Assembly (NCBI RefSeq): GCF_016862575.1
Contig: NZ_BONF01000047.1
Span: 36,637 to 100,636 of the forward strand
Length of the DNA: 64,000 bases
Origin: Catellatospora bangladeshensis
Lineage (GTDB): Bacteria > Actinomycetota > Actinomycetes > Mycobacteriales > Micromonosporaceae
Direction: 5' to 3'
Positions 31,682-40,388 of this stretch are shown here, piece after piece. The notes beneath the pieces were generated by a model. That model was given only the letters and a program-made list of their open reading frames with translations, was not told the origin of the DNA and made no database searches. The position numbers and the translations under genes were made by a program. Each line of letters opens with the position of its first letter. The stretch's first letter is position 1.

Positions 31682-34519
31682 ATGTCCAGAAGACATCCAC
31701 GCATGAACATTCCGCTATGGCGTGCGGTCGCTGCCGCGCTTTTGACGGCCGGCACCGCGCTGGTCGGGGTCACCGCCACCACCGCGCCCGCGGCCGCGCA
31801 CACCATCGATCCGACCAAGTTCCAGCAGGTCGAGCTGGCCCGCGGCGTCGCCGAGATGGGCGAGCCCATGTCGCTGGCCGTGCTCCCGGACCGCTCCGTG
31901 CTGCACACCGCCCGCAACGGCACGCTGCGCCGCACCGACGCCAACGGCGTCACCTCGGTCGTCGGCACCATCCCCGTCTACACCCACGACGAGGAGGGCC
32001 TGCAGGGCGTCGGCGTCGACCCCGGCTTCGCCACCAACCGTTTCATCTACCTGTACTTCGCGCCGCCGCTGTCCACCCCGGCCGGTGACGCGCCCGCGAC
32101 GGGCACGAGCTGGTCGCAGTGGCAGGGCGTCAACCGGCTGGCCCGGTTCACCCTCAACGCCGACTTCACGGTGAACATGTCCAGCCAGGTCACGGTGCTG
32201 GACGTGCCCGCCGACCGGGGCCTGTGCTGCCACGTCGGCGGCGACATCGACTTCGACGCGGCGGGCAACCTCTACCTGTCCACCGGTGACGACACCAACC
32301 CGTTCGCCTCCGACGGGTACGCCCCGCTGGACGAGCGCACCGACCGCAACCCCGGTTACGACGCGCAGCGCTCGGCGGGCAACACCAACGACCTGCGCGG
32401 CAAGATCCTGCGCATCAAGGTCAACGCCAACGGGTCGTACTCGATCCCGTCGGGAAACCTGTTCGCGCCCGGCACCTCCGGCACCCGCGCCGAGATCTAC
32501 GCGATGGGCTTCCGCAACCCGTTCCGGATGAGCGTCGACAAGGCCACGGGCGTGGTGTACGTCGGCGACTACGGCCCGGACGCGGGCACCACCAACGCCA
32601 ACCGGGGCCCGAGCGGGCAGGTCGAGTTCAACCGGATCACCTCGCCCGGCAACTACGGCTGGCCGTACTGCACCGGCGCGAACACCACGAACGAGATCTA
32701 CAACGAGTGGAACTTCGCCACCGCCTCGACCGGCCCGAAGTTCAACTGCGCAGGCGGCCCGACGAACAACTCGTTCCGCAACACGGGCCAGTCCACGCTG
32801 CCCGCCGCCCGCGCGGCCTGGATCAAGTACGGCGGCGACAGCGGCACGCCCACCGAGTTCGGCGGCGGCTCCGAGTCGCCGATGGGCGGCCCGGTGTACC
32901 GGTACAACGCGTCCTCGACGTCCACGGTGAAGTTCCCGCAGGACATGGACGGGCAGTTCTTCGCGACTGAGTTCGGCCGCGGCTGGATCAAGCCGATCCA
33001 CGTCAACGCCGACGGCTCGCGGGGCACCATCGACGCGTTCCCGTGGACCGGCAAGCAGGTCATGGACTCCGCGTTCGGCCCGGACGGCGCGCTGTACGTG
33101 CTCGACTACGGCACCGGCTACTTCAACGGCGACGCCAACTCGGCGCTGTACCGCTTCGAGTACATCGGCTCCGGCAACCGGGCCCCGACCGCGGCCGCCT
33201 CGGCGACCCCGACCTCGGGCAGCGCGCCGCTGACGGTGCAGTTCTCCTCGTCCGGCTCCTCGGACCCCGAGGGCGGGGCGCTGACGTACTCGTGGGCGTT
33301 CGGCGACGGCACCAGCTCCACGGCCGCCAACCCGAGCAAGACCTACACCGCCAATGGCACGTACACCGCGACGCTGACGGTGCGGGACCCGCAGGGCGCC
33401 ACCGCCAGCGACAGCGAGATCATCACGGTCGGCAACACCGCGCCGGTGGTCACGATCAACAGCCCCGGCAACGGGCAGCTGTTCGCCTTCGGTGACACGG
33501 TCAGCTACTCGATCGCGGTCAGCGACGCCGGTGACGGCACGATCGACTGCGCCCGGGTCAAGATGACCTACGTGCTCGGCCACGACCAGCACGGACACCA
33601 GATCACGTCGAAGACCGGCTGCTCGGGCACCATCACCATCCCGGTGGACGGCGAGCACGACGACGCGGCGAACATCTTCGCGATCTTCGACGCGGAGTAC
33701 ACCGACAACGGCGGCCTGACCACGCACACGCAGCACACGCTGCAGCCGCGGCACCGGCAGGCCGAGCACTTCGGCACCTCGTCCGGGATCAACACGTTCA
33801 CCAAGGCCACGGCCGAGGGCGGCAAGACCGTCGGTGACATCCACAACGGCGACTGGATCTCGTTCACCCCGTACCGGCTGAGCAACGCCACGGGCTTCAC
33901 CGCCCGGGTGTCCTCCGGCGGCGTCGGGGGCACGCTGCAGATCCGCGCGGGCTCGGCCACCGGGACCGTTCTCGGTACGGCGACCGTCCCGGTGACCGGC
34001 GGCTGGGAGACCTTCACGACCGTCACGGGCACCATCAGCAACGCGCCGAACAACACCACGCCGCTGTTCCTCACCTTCGCGGGCGGTACCGGGGCGCTGT
34101 TCGACCTGGACTCGTTCACGTTCACCACCGCCGCCGGGGTGGGCCCGATCAAGGGCCTGGCCGGCAAGTGCCTGGACGTGCGCAGCGGCGCCACCGCCGA
34201 CGGCACCCAGATCCAGATCTACACCTGCAACGGCACCGGCTCGCAGACCTGGACCCGCAACGGCCAGACCCTGCGCGCCTTCAACAAGTGCCTGGACATC
34301 GCCGGCGGCGCCACCGCCGACGGCACCAAGATCCAGCTCTACACCTGCAACGGCTCCGGCGCGCAGAACTGGACCTACCAGACCAGCGACCAGACCCTGC
34401 GCAACCCGCAGTCCGGCAAGTGCCTGGACGTGTCCGGCAACAACTCCGCCGACAGCACGATCGTCCACCTCTGGACGTGCGTCGCGAACGCCGCCAACCA
34501 GAAGTGGACCCTGCCCTGA
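31682..34519 (+). CDS. secreted glucose/sorbosone dehydrogenase-like protein with PKD, CBM6-like and ricin-lectin domains
   Basis: A 945-residue secreted modular protein. After a signal peptide (cleavage near APAAAHTID) come a GSDH-type six-bladed propeller at about 40-490 (GEPMSLAVLPDRSVLHTARNG, DEEGLQGVGVDPGF, LRGKILRIKVN, GFRNPFRMSVD), a PKD domain at about 500-580 (LTYSWAFGDGT), an Ig-like segment, a CBM6-like beta-sandwich at about 690-815 and a ricin-type trefoil at 822-945 with three QxW repeats (SQTWT, AQNWT, NQKWT). The fold oxidises sugars, usually with PQQ; the lectin parts would bind polysaccharide. Start: ATG nine bases after AGGAAGGG. Probable operon with the ThuA gene 65 bases downstream. 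Confidence 0.9.
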   Translation: MSRRHPRMNIPLWRAVAAALLTAGTALVGVTATTAPAAAHTIDPTKFQQVELARGVAEMGEPMSLAVLPDRSVLHTARNGTLRRTDANGVTSVVGTIPVYTHDEEGLQGVGVDPGFATNRFIYLYFAPPLSTPAGDAPATGTSWSQWQGVNRLARFTLNADFTVNMSSQVTVLDVPADRGLCCHVGGDIDFDAAGNLYLSTGDDTNPFASDGYAPLDERTDRNPGYDAQRSAGNTNDLRGKILRIKVNANGSYSIPSGNLFAPGTSGTRAEIYAMGFRNPFRMSVDKATGVVYVGDYGPDAGTTNANRGPSGQVEFNRITSPGNYGWPYCTGANTTNEIYNEWNFATASTGPKFNCAGGPTNNSFRNTGQSTLPAARAAWIKYGGDSGTPTEFGGGSESPMGGPVYRYNASSTSTVKFPQDMDGQFFATEFGRGWIKPIHVNADGSRGTIDAFPWTGKQVMDSAFGPDGALYVLDYGTGYFNGDANSALYRFEYIGSGNRAPTAAASATPTSGSAPLTVQFSSSGSSDPEGGALTYSWAFGDGTSSTAANPSKTYTANGTYTATLTVRDPQGATASDSEIITVGNTAPVVTINSPGNGQLFAFGDTVSYSIAVSDAGDGTIDCARVKMTYVLGHDQHGHQITSKTGCSGTITIPVDGEHDDAANIFAIFDAEYTDNGGLTTHTQHTLQPRHRQAEHFGTSSGINTFTKATAEGGKTVGDIHNGDWISFTPYRLSNATGFTARVSSGGVGGTLQIRAGSATGTVLGTATVPVTGGWETFTTVTGTISNAPNNTTPLFLTFAGGTGALFDLDSFTFTTAAGVGPIKGLAGKCLDVRSGATADGTQIQIYTCNGTGSQTWTRNGQTLRAFNKCLDIAGGATADGTKIQLYTCNGSGAQNWTYQTSDQTLRNPQSGKCLDVSGNNSADSTIVHLWTCVANAANQKWTLP
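34145..34519 (+). repeat. ricin-lectin module, direct repeat unit A
   Basis: The last 375 bases of the sugar-dehydrogenase gene recur at 36310-36684 with the same length, no gaps and only scattered, mostly synonymous differences. The two units end at their stop codons. This is either recent duplication of the module or ongoing gene conversion between the two genes. Confidence 0.85.
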
Positions 34520-34584
34520 TGAACCCGTTCCGGGTGGGACAGCCCCGTCCCACCCGGACCGCCGTCCCTGAAAGGAGCTCCGAC

Positions 34585-36684
34585 GTGCGAACTTTCCTCA
34601 AGCCCGTGCTGGGCGCGGCCGCGGCCGCGCTCACCGTCGTGGCGATGACCGCGTGCCCGGCGGCCGCCGCCGACGCCCCGTACGACGTGCTGGTCTTCTC
34701 CAAGACCGCCGGCTTCCGGCACGACTCGATCGCCGTGGGCACCCAGGCCATCCGTGACCTGGGCGCCGCCAACAGCTTCACCGTCACCGCCACCGAGGAC
34801 GCGAACGCGTTCACCACCGCCAACCTGGCCCAGTACGAGGCCGTCGTCTTCCTGAACACCACCGGCGACGTGCTCAACGACACCCAGCAGGCTGCGTTCG
34901 AGAGCTACATCCGCTCGGGCAGAGGCTACGTGGGCGTGCACGCCGCCGCCGACACCGAGTACGGCTGGGCCTGGTACGGCAACCTGGTCGGCGCGTGGTT
35001 CGCCTCGCACCCGGCGATCCAGCAGGCCAACGTCAAGGTCGAGGACCGCGGCCACGCCGCGACCGGGCACCTGCCGCAGACCTGGACCCGCACCGACGAG
35101 TGGTACAACTACCAGACCAACGCCCGCTCCACCGCGCACGTGCTGGCCACGCTCGACGAGTCGTCGTACACCGGCGGCGGCATGGGCGCCGACCACCCGC
35201 ACGCCTGGTGCAAGGCGTTCGACGGCGGCCGCTCGTTCTACACCGGCGGCGGCCACACCCAGGCCTCCTACAGCGAGGCGAACTTCCGCAACCACCTGCT
35301 CGGCGGCATCCGGTACGCGGCCGGGCGCAGCAAGGCCGACTGCCGCCCCGAGACCGGCTACACCGCGATCTACAACGGCTCGACCACGGGCTGGTCGCAG
35401 GCCGGGCCGGGCAGCCTGACCAACTCCGACGCCACCCTGACCACGGTCGGCGGCATGGGCCTGTACTGGTACAGCGCCAAGCAGTACACCTCCTACTCGC
35501 TCAAGCTGGACTGGAGGCTCACCGGCGACTCGAACTCCGGCGTCTTCATCGGCTTCCCGGCGTCGACCGACCCGTGGTCGGCGGTCAACAACGGCTACGA
35601 GATCCAGATCGACGCCACGGACGCCGCCGACCGCACCACCGGCGCGGTATACACGTTCCAGTCGGCCAACATCGCGGCCCGCGACGCGGCGCTCAACGCC
35701 GCCGGCGAGTGGAACACCTACGAGCTGCTGGTCGAAGGCGAGCGGCTGCGCATCTACCTCAACGGCTCGCTGATCAACGATTTCACCAACACCAACCCCG
35801 CCCGTGACCTGGCCGGCTACATCGGCATCCAGAACCACGGCGCGGGCGACACCGCCGCGTTCCGCAACATCCGGATCAAGGAGCTGAGTGCCCCGCCGAC
35901 CGGTGACGTGACCGTGCAGGCGGAGTCGTTCAGCACCCAGAGCGGCGTGCAGGCGTTCACCAAGGCGGGCGCGAACAACGGCCAGACGCTGGGCTACATC
36001 GAGCCGGGCGACTGGGCGTCGTACAGCAACGTGAACGTCGGCGGCGCGACCACCTTCCGGGCGCGGGTCGTGTCCGGCGGCGCGGGCGGCGGCATCCAGG
36101 TCCGCACCGGCTCCACGACCGGGCCGATCCTCGGCACGGTCGCGGTGCCCAACACCGGCGGCTGGAGCACGTTCGCCAACGTGCAGACCACGCTGACCGG
36201 GGTGCCGTCGGGCAACGCCAACGTGTTCCTGACGTTCACCGGCACCGGCACCGGCCTGTTCGACGTCGACGACTTCACCTTCGTGAAGACCGCGACGCCG
36301 GGCGTCGGGCCGATCAAGGGCCTGGGCGGCAAGTGCCTCGACGTCCGCAGCAGCGGCACCGCCGACGGCACCCAGATCCAGATCTACACCTGCAACAACT
36401 CGACCGCGCAGACCTGGACCCGCAACGGCCAGACCCTGCGCGCCCTGGGCAAGTGCCTCGACGTGTCCGGCGGCGGCAGCGCCAACGGCACGAAGATCCA
36501 GCTGTGGACCTGCAACGGATCCGGCGCGCAGAACTGGACCTACCAGACCAGCGACCAGACCCTGCGCAACCCGCAGTCGGGCAAGTGCCTCGACGTCTCC
36601 GGCAACAACTCCGCCGACAGCACCGTCGTCCACCTCTGGCAGTGCATCGCCGGCGCGGCCAACCAAAAGTGGACCCTGCCCTAA
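34585..36684 (+). CDS. secreted ThuA / 3-keto-disaccharide hydrolase protein with CBM6-like and ricin-lectin domains
   Basis: A 699-residue secreted protein (GTG start after AAAGGAG, signal peptide ending near PAAAADAP). Residues about 33-250 form a ThuA domain, a glutamine-amidotransferase-like fold tied to keto-sugar metabolism (VLVFSKTAGFRHDSI, GRGYVGVHAAADTEY, RSFYTGGGH). Residues about 255-435 match the 3-keto-disaccharide hydrolase family, formerly DUF1080 (YTAIYNGSTTGWSQAG, NNGYEIQIDATD, IGIQNHG). A CBM6-like domain (435-570) and a ricin trefoil (576-699) follow. With the dehydrogenase upstream it suggests extracellular oxidation of a disaccharide or polysaccharide unit and cleavage of the keto-sugar. 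A palindromic repeat follows the stop. Confidence 0.9.
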   Translation: MRTFLKPVLGAAAAALTVVAMTACPAAAADAPYDVLVFSKTAGFRHDSIAVGTQAIRDLGAANSFTVTATEDANAFTTANLAQYEAVVFLNTTGDVLNDTQQAAFESYIRSGRGYVGVHAAADTEYGWAWYGNLVGAWFASHPAIQQANVKVEDRGHAATGHLPQTWTRTDEWYNYQTNARSTAHVLATLDESSYTGGGMGADHPHAWCKAFDGGRSFYTGGGHTQASYSEANFRNHLLGGIRYAAGRSKADCRPETGYTAIYNGSTTGWSQAGPGSLTNSDATLTTVGGMGLYWYSAKQYTSYSLKLDWRLTGDSNSGVFIGFPASTDPWSAVNNGYEIQIDATDAADRTTGAVYTFQSANIAARDAALNAAGEWNTYELLVEGERLRIYLNGSLINDFTNTNPARDLAGYIGIQNHGAGDTAAFRNIRIKELSAPPTGDVTVQAESFSTQSGVQAFTKAGANNGQTLGYIEPGDWASYSNVNVGGATTFRARVVSGGAGGGIQVRTGSTTGPILGTVAVPNTGGWSTFANVQTTLTGVPSGNANVFLTFTGTGTGLFDVDDFTFVKTATPGVGPIKGLGGKCLDVRSSGTADGTQIQIYTCNNSTAQTWTRNGQTLRALGKCLDVSGGGSANGTKIQLWTCNGSGAQNWTYQTSDQTLRNPQSGKCLDVSGNNSADSTVVHLWQCIAGAANQKWTLP
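36310..36684 (+). repeat. ricin-lectin module, direct repeat unit B
   Basis: Partner of the unit at 34145-34519. The repeat begins at the shared GPIKGL peptide that follows a poorly conserved hinge, so the module boundary coincides with the domain boundary. The preceding CBM6-like domains of the two genes are related but clearly less alike than the lectin parts. Confidence 0.85.
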
Positions 36685-36689
36685 CCAGC

Positions 36690-36742
36690 AAGGAAGGGCA
36701 CCTTCTTAACGCTATACGTTGTAGAAGGTGCCCTTCTTAACG
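36690..36742. repeat. palindromic intergenic repeat, copy 3
   Basis: Arms AGGAAGGGCACCTTCTTA and AGAAGGTGCCCTTCTTAA surround ACGCTATACGTTGT. Compared with copy 2 the loop has lost part of its symmetry and the right arm ends CTTCTTAACG instead of CTTCCTAACG. It starts six bases after the stop codon of the ThuA-domain gene and probably serves as its terminator. Confidence 0.85.
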
Positions 36743-36836
36743 CCGCACCGTTAATCCGTTGCCCACGCCTCGGGCGCGCTGCCATCATCGTCGCCATGAT
36801 TACCGCTGTACGAAAGGGCGTGCGCGCCCTCGCTCG

Positions 36837-37592
36837 ATGAGCGCCCCGCGGCACCAGCGTGCCGCCTCCTGGCAGCGAGCGGCCGAGATCCGCGACGAGT
36901 GGGCGGCCCACGGGATCGCCTGCGGCCCGGCCGACCGGGCCCTCGCCGAGGACGCCGTCACCCGGCTCTACCACCGCATCGGCCGCCCCCGGCCGGAGTT
37001 CACGTGGGTCCGCTCGCCGCACGAAGCCCAGTCCCTCGTCACGCACCTGCCCACGCTGCAGGACCTGTACCGCTGGGTGAAGCATCCGCCCGTAGGGGAG
37101 CGGCCACCGCTGGCCAGCGACCTCGCCGCCGCCCTGTCCCACCTGCGCGGGGCCATGGACGACCGCATCAGCACACCGTGGTTCGATCCGAAGCCGCCCA
37201 AGCGGGAGAAGGACAAGCCGTGGCCCGACCAGGCGCCCGATAAAGCGCTGGACTTCGGCATCCCGTTCGTCGACATCATGCGCCGCCACGTGCGGGACAC
37301 CCTGTACGCGCGGCTCGCCCACGGGTTCTACCTGCCCGGCAGGCGGTCTCTGGGCGCGCCGGGCCCGGTCTGCTGGTACGGCCAGCAGGAGGCGCACTGG
37401 ATCGCCTACTACGACGCCTGGCGCCGCACGGGCCTGGCCGCCTACGGCTCCACACTCGACACCGAGCTGGACAACTGGCAGACGCTCGCCCGCAACGCGG
37501 GCTGGTTCTGGCCCGACGAGCACCGCTGCGTCATCTCCGAACGCCCCACCCACGGCACCACCTTCCCCGACGGCTGGACGATCACGCCGTAG
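36837..37592 (+). CDS. hypothetical protein (DUF6745-like?)
   Basis: A 251-residue cytosolic protein starting at ATG (MSAPRHQRAASWQRAAEIRD). It contains a helical N-terminus, a charged middle (PPKREKDKPWPDQAPD) and a C-terminal part with WYGQQEAHWIAYYDAWRR, which resembles the Gly-Gln... Trp... Tyr motif I associate with DUF6745 proteins; this recollection is weak. No catalytic residues, signal or membrane segment can be named. An ATG-free extension upstream is open but not protein-like. It ends at tandem dyads that also precede the next gene. Confidence 0.65.
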   Translation: MSAPRHQRAASWQRAAEIRDEWAAHGIACGPADRALAEDAVTRLYHRIGRPRPEFTWVRSPHEAQSLVTHLPTLQDLYRWVKHPPVGERPPLASDLAAALSHLRGAMDDRISTPWFDPKPPKREKDKPWPDQAPDKALDFGIPFVDIMRRHVRDTLYARLAHGFYLPGRRSLGAPGPVCWYGQQEAHWIAYYDAWRRTGLAAYGSTLDTELDNWQTLARNAGWFWPDEHRCVISERPTHGTTFPDGWTITP

Positions 37593-37595
37593 CCG

Positions 37596-37656
37596 GTGCA
37601 GTTTCGGGGAAACTGCACCTTCGGCACCGCCGATTCGTGCAGTTTCCCTGAAACAG
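37596..37656. terminator. tandem GTGCAGTTTC dyads
   Basis: A perfect dyad, GTGCAGTTTC-ggg-GAAACTGCAC, starts four bases after the stop codon of the gene to the left. A second, partly degraded copy with the same left arm (GTGCAGTTTC-cct-GAAACAG) follows 18 bases later. The loop of three bases is tight. It may be a terminator or a repeat family; the doubled arm is unusual for a terminator. Confidence 0.5.
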
Positions 37657-37726
37657 GGGGCAACGGATCGTCCAACCACGGCGGGGTACGGTGTCCGTCA
37701 AGATCCGGATTGGTGGGAGTGTGGGC

Positions 37727-38224
37727 GTGCGCGATTTCCTGGACGACGAGCGGCTGCGGGCATTCGGGGAGCCGGCGCGGATCACGGTGTGGCCCCACGA
37801 GGGCGCGCTGCTGTGCATCGGCGACCTGGAGACGCTGCTGCGGATCGTCGAGCGCGACGGCTGGTGCCACGTGGAGAAGCAGGACCGCGGCGGCCAGTGG
37901 CGGGAGCTGATGCGCACTGAGCAGCTCGCGGTGGCGCGCCGGTTCGTGCTGTGGGAGGTCGGCGGCTGGGTGCGGTCGGCGGCGAACCGGGGCCTGGCCA
38001 CGCGCTCGCCCGAGCCGGAGCTGCGGGCCGGGTTCACGCTGACCGAAGACGGCGATGAGGTGGTGCTGAGCTGGCACGAGGCCGGGGCGGCACGGTCGGC
38101 CCGCATGCTGGGCGGCATCTGGCGATCCAAGGCCGTCCGCTTCTCGGCGTACGCCGATCTGCCGGAGGACGCGATCCTGGCGCGGTTCGGCGGGCCGCCG
38201 GTGACCGGCTTCGGCGCACGCTGA
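37727..38224 (+). CDS. hypothetical protein
   Basis: A 165-residue soluble protein starting at GTG seven bases after GGGAG (MRDFLDDERLRAFG). Strands such as ARITVWPHEGALLCIGDLE and ELRAGFTLTEDGDEVVLSWH alternate with a long helix (RTEQLAVARRFVLWEVGGWV). The pattern is like small alpha/beta proteins found as immunity or accessory proteins, but no family motif is present and I make no functional claim. Two earlier in-frame GTG codons exist. It follows the tandem dyads and is separated by 119 bases from the EF-hand gene. Confidence 0.65.
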   Translation: MRDFLDDERLRAFGEPARITVWPHEGALLCIGDLETLLRIVERDGWCHVEKQDRGGQWRELMRTEQLAVARRFVLWEVGGWVRSAANRGLATRSPEPELRAGFTLTEDGDEVVLSWHEAGAARSARMLGGIWRSKAVRFSAYADLPEDAILARFGGPPVTGFGAR

Positions 38225-38343
38225 CCGGTCGCGGAAGAGTCTGCCGGACGGAGGGCCGGCCGGGGAAGCATTTGCACCCGACCGGATGAAGACGGTTTGC
38301 CCGATATCGACAGCTCGCCAGGACAAACCCTAGATTTCCGGAC

Positions 38344-38889
38344 ATGGCTACGGAGATGCAGCTACGCAAACTGGACAAGGCTTTCAGCCACCTGGACGCC
38401 GACGGCAGCGGTTTCGTCGAGCGGCAGGACCTGAACAACCTCGGGGTACGCCTGCTGGCGAACTTCGGTACCGCGCACGACGCGCCCAAGGCGCAGCGCA
38501 TCGCCGAGGACTTCGCGCTCTTCTGGCAGGAGCTGGCCAAGGCGCTCGACGTCGACCAGGACGAGCGGCTCACCCAGCAGGAGTGGCGGCAGGGCATGAC
38601 CTCGGCGTTCGTGCACGGCGACGCCTTCGACCGCAGCTTCCGGCCCGGGGCGCTGGCGGTGCTGCAACTGGCCGACACCGACGACGACGGGCGAGTCAGC
38701 CGGGACGAGTTCGCCGCGATGCAGCGCGCGTTCGGCACCCCGGCCGGTGAGATCAACCTCGCGTTCGACAGGCTCGACGCCGACGAGGACGGCTACCTCA
38801 CCATCGACGAGCTGATGGTCGGGGTACGCCAGTTCTACATCGGCGCCGACGAGACGGCGCCGGGCAACTGGTTCTTCGGCACCGTCTGA
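38344..38889 (+). CDS. calerythrin-like EF-hand calcium-binding protein
   Basis: A 181-residue acidic cytosolic protein with four EF-hand loops: DADGSGFVERQD (from residue 18), DVDQDERLTQQE, DTDDDGRVSRDE and DADEDGYLTIDE. Loops three and four are canonical. Loop one ends in Asp instead of Glu and loop two has Glu instead of Gly at position six, so those sites may bind weakly or not at all. Length and layout match calerythrin of Saccharopolyspora and sarcoplasmic calcium-binding proteins, thought to buffer calcium. It is a single gene, ending at a palindrome shared with the convergent MFS gene. Confidence 0.93.
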   Translation: MATEMQLRKLDKAFSHLDADGSGFVERQDLNNLGVRLLANFGTAHDAPKAQRIAEDFALFWQELAKALDVDQDERLTQQEWRQGMTSAFVHGDAFDRSFRPGALAVLQLADTDDDGRVSRDEFAAMQRAFGTPAGEINLAFDRLDADEDGYLTIDELMVGVRQFYIGADETAPGNWFFGTV

Positions 38890-38907
38890 CGTCGGCAGGA
38901 TCAGCGC

Positions 38908-38950
38908 TTCGTGCCATGATCTGCGCTGGGACCGCAGATCATGGCACGAA
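38908..38950. terminator. hairpin between convergent genes
   Basis: A perfect 18-bp inverted repeat (TTCGTGCCATGATCTGCG and its complement) with a seven-base loop lies between the EF-hand gene and the end of the convergent MFS gene. It can terminate transcription from both. Confidence 0.8.
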
Positions 38951-38997
38951 CTCGTGATCTCGACGGGCGGCTCGCGGAGGGCCGCCGGGGTCGGGGG

Positions 38998-40215
38998 TCA
39001 GGTGCGCTTGAGGTGGCCGAGGCCGCCCGTGGCCGCCAGGTAGGCCGCGATCAGGGCGGCGGCGAGCACGACCAGCGACGGCCCGAGCGCCTCGACGCCG
39101 GCCGCGCCCATCACGACACCGATCAACGCGGGGATGATCGAGCCGCCGAGACCGGCTCCCGCCATCTGCAGCCCGATGGTCCGGTCGGCATGTGCGGCAC
39201 CCACCCGCTCGGCCGTGAGAAGCGTGAACATCGGGAACACGGCAGCGGCGGCGAAGCCGATGACCATGAAGCCGAACGCGGCCAGCCAGCCCGGCCCCGG
39301 GATCGCGACCAGCACCGCACCGGCCGCCATACCGCCGATGGACCAGACCACGACCCGGCCCGGCATGAACCGGTGCGCCGCGAAACCCTGCAACACCCGG
39401 CCCGCGAACAGGCTGCCCCAGTACAGCGACACGCACACGCCCGCCGCCGCGTCGCCCATGCCGCGCCCCTCGGTGAGCAGCTGGTACGCGAACAGACCGG
39501 CCGCCACCTCCAGCGCGACGTACACGGCGATGGTCAGCACGCTGAACCAGACCTTCGGCAGCTTGAGCGTGTCCCGTGCGCGGACCGGCCCGGCGTGGAC
39601 CTCGTGCGGGTGCGTCTCGTAGGCGGGGCGCTGCGCCCACTGCCGCGCGGTCAGCACGAACGCCAGCGCCAGTGCGGCCTGCCCGGTGGCGACGAGCAGG
39701 TAACCCGGCCGCCACGCGTCGGCGTACTGGATGGACGCGGTCATGATGAGCGGCCCCATGGCCACGCCGAGCCCGAAGAACGCGTGCAGCCAGTTCATGT
39801 GCCGAGGACCGAAGGCCGAGGCGGCGTACGCGTTCAGGCCCGCGTCGATCGCGCCGCCCGCGAAACCGGCCGCCAGCGCGGCGACCATGGTCACCCCGAT
39901 CGCGGGGGAGAGGCCGTAGCCGAACAGGGCTGCGCTGGCCAGCGCGGTGCTGCCCGCGAGCAGCCGCCCGACGCCCAGCTTGGACAGCACGAACCCGGCC
40001 GTCACGCTGGACACCAGGTAGCCGCAGGTGGCCGGGATGAGCAGCAGACCGATCGTCTCGCGTCCCACGTTCAGGTCGGCGCTCATCGACGGCCAGGCCA
40101 CGCCGAGCAGACCGTCCGGCAGCCCGAGGCTGATGAACGCGAAGTAGGCCAGGACCAGCAGGGACATGCGCACGGGGGTGACTGTGGGAGCGCTCACCCA
40201 GTGATCATGCCTCAT
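38998..40215 (-). CDS. major facilitator superfamily transporter
   Basis: A 405-residue membrane protein with about twelve transmembrane helices in two halves. The first half opens with LLVLAYFAFISLGLPDGLLG, a pattern shared with FucP/NarK-like and YbjJ-type MFS members; the second half has VVVWSIGGMAAGAVLVAIPG. A loop with histidines (ETHPHEVHAG) separates the halves. Substrate unknown. The start chosen is the ATG at MRHDHWVSAP; a GTG six codons later is the main alternative. The gene is divergent from a possible nuclease gene, and a four-half-site operator begins 47 bases upstream of its start, so regulated expression is likely. Confidence 0.88.
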   Translation of the reverse strand: MRHDHWVSAPTVTPVRMSLLVLAYFAFISLGLPDGLLGVAWPSMSADLNVGRETIGLLLIPATCGYLVSSVTAGFVLSKLGVGRLLAGSTALASAALFGYGLSPAIGVTMVAALAAGFAGGAIDAGLNAYAASAFGPRHMNWLHAFFGLGVAMGPLIMTASIQYADAWRPGYLLVATGQAALALAFVLTARQWAQRPAYETHPHEVHAGPVRARDTLKLPKVWFSVLTIAVYVALEVAAGLFAYQLLTEGRGMGDAAAGVCVSLYWGSLFAGRVLQGFAAHRFMPGRVVVWSIGGMAAGAVLVAIPGPGWLAAFGFMVIGFAAAAVFPMFTLLTAERVGAAHADRTIGLQMAGAGLGGSIIPALIGVVMGAAGVEALGPSLVVLAAALIAAYLAATGGLGHLKRT

Positions 40216-40261
40216 TGCGCCGCCCTGCGGCCTCCGGGCTCGGGGCGGTGCCGGTGCGCGG

Positions 40262-40302
40262 GGTACAACTTGTGAGTTGTACCCACAACTCAGAAGTTGT
40301 GG
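40262..40302. promoter_or_regulatory. four-half-site operator with 10-base period
   Basis: ACAACT, AGTTGT, ACAACT and AGTTGT occur in strict alternation, each separated by exactly four bases (tgtg, accc, caga). This gives two perfect dyads, GGTACAACT/AGTTGTACC and CCACAACT/AGTTGTGG, centred 20 bases apart on one face of the helix. It lies between divergent starts, so it probably controls both. No regulator of known specificity is encoded next to it. Confidence 0.75.
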
Positions 40303-40388
40303 CCCGCCGGGAAGAAGGTCCGGCTCGGCGGCTTGGCCTAAGGTTGGCCGCGGGCGGACCGGCCGGGTGCGCAGGAGGGTGCGAGACC

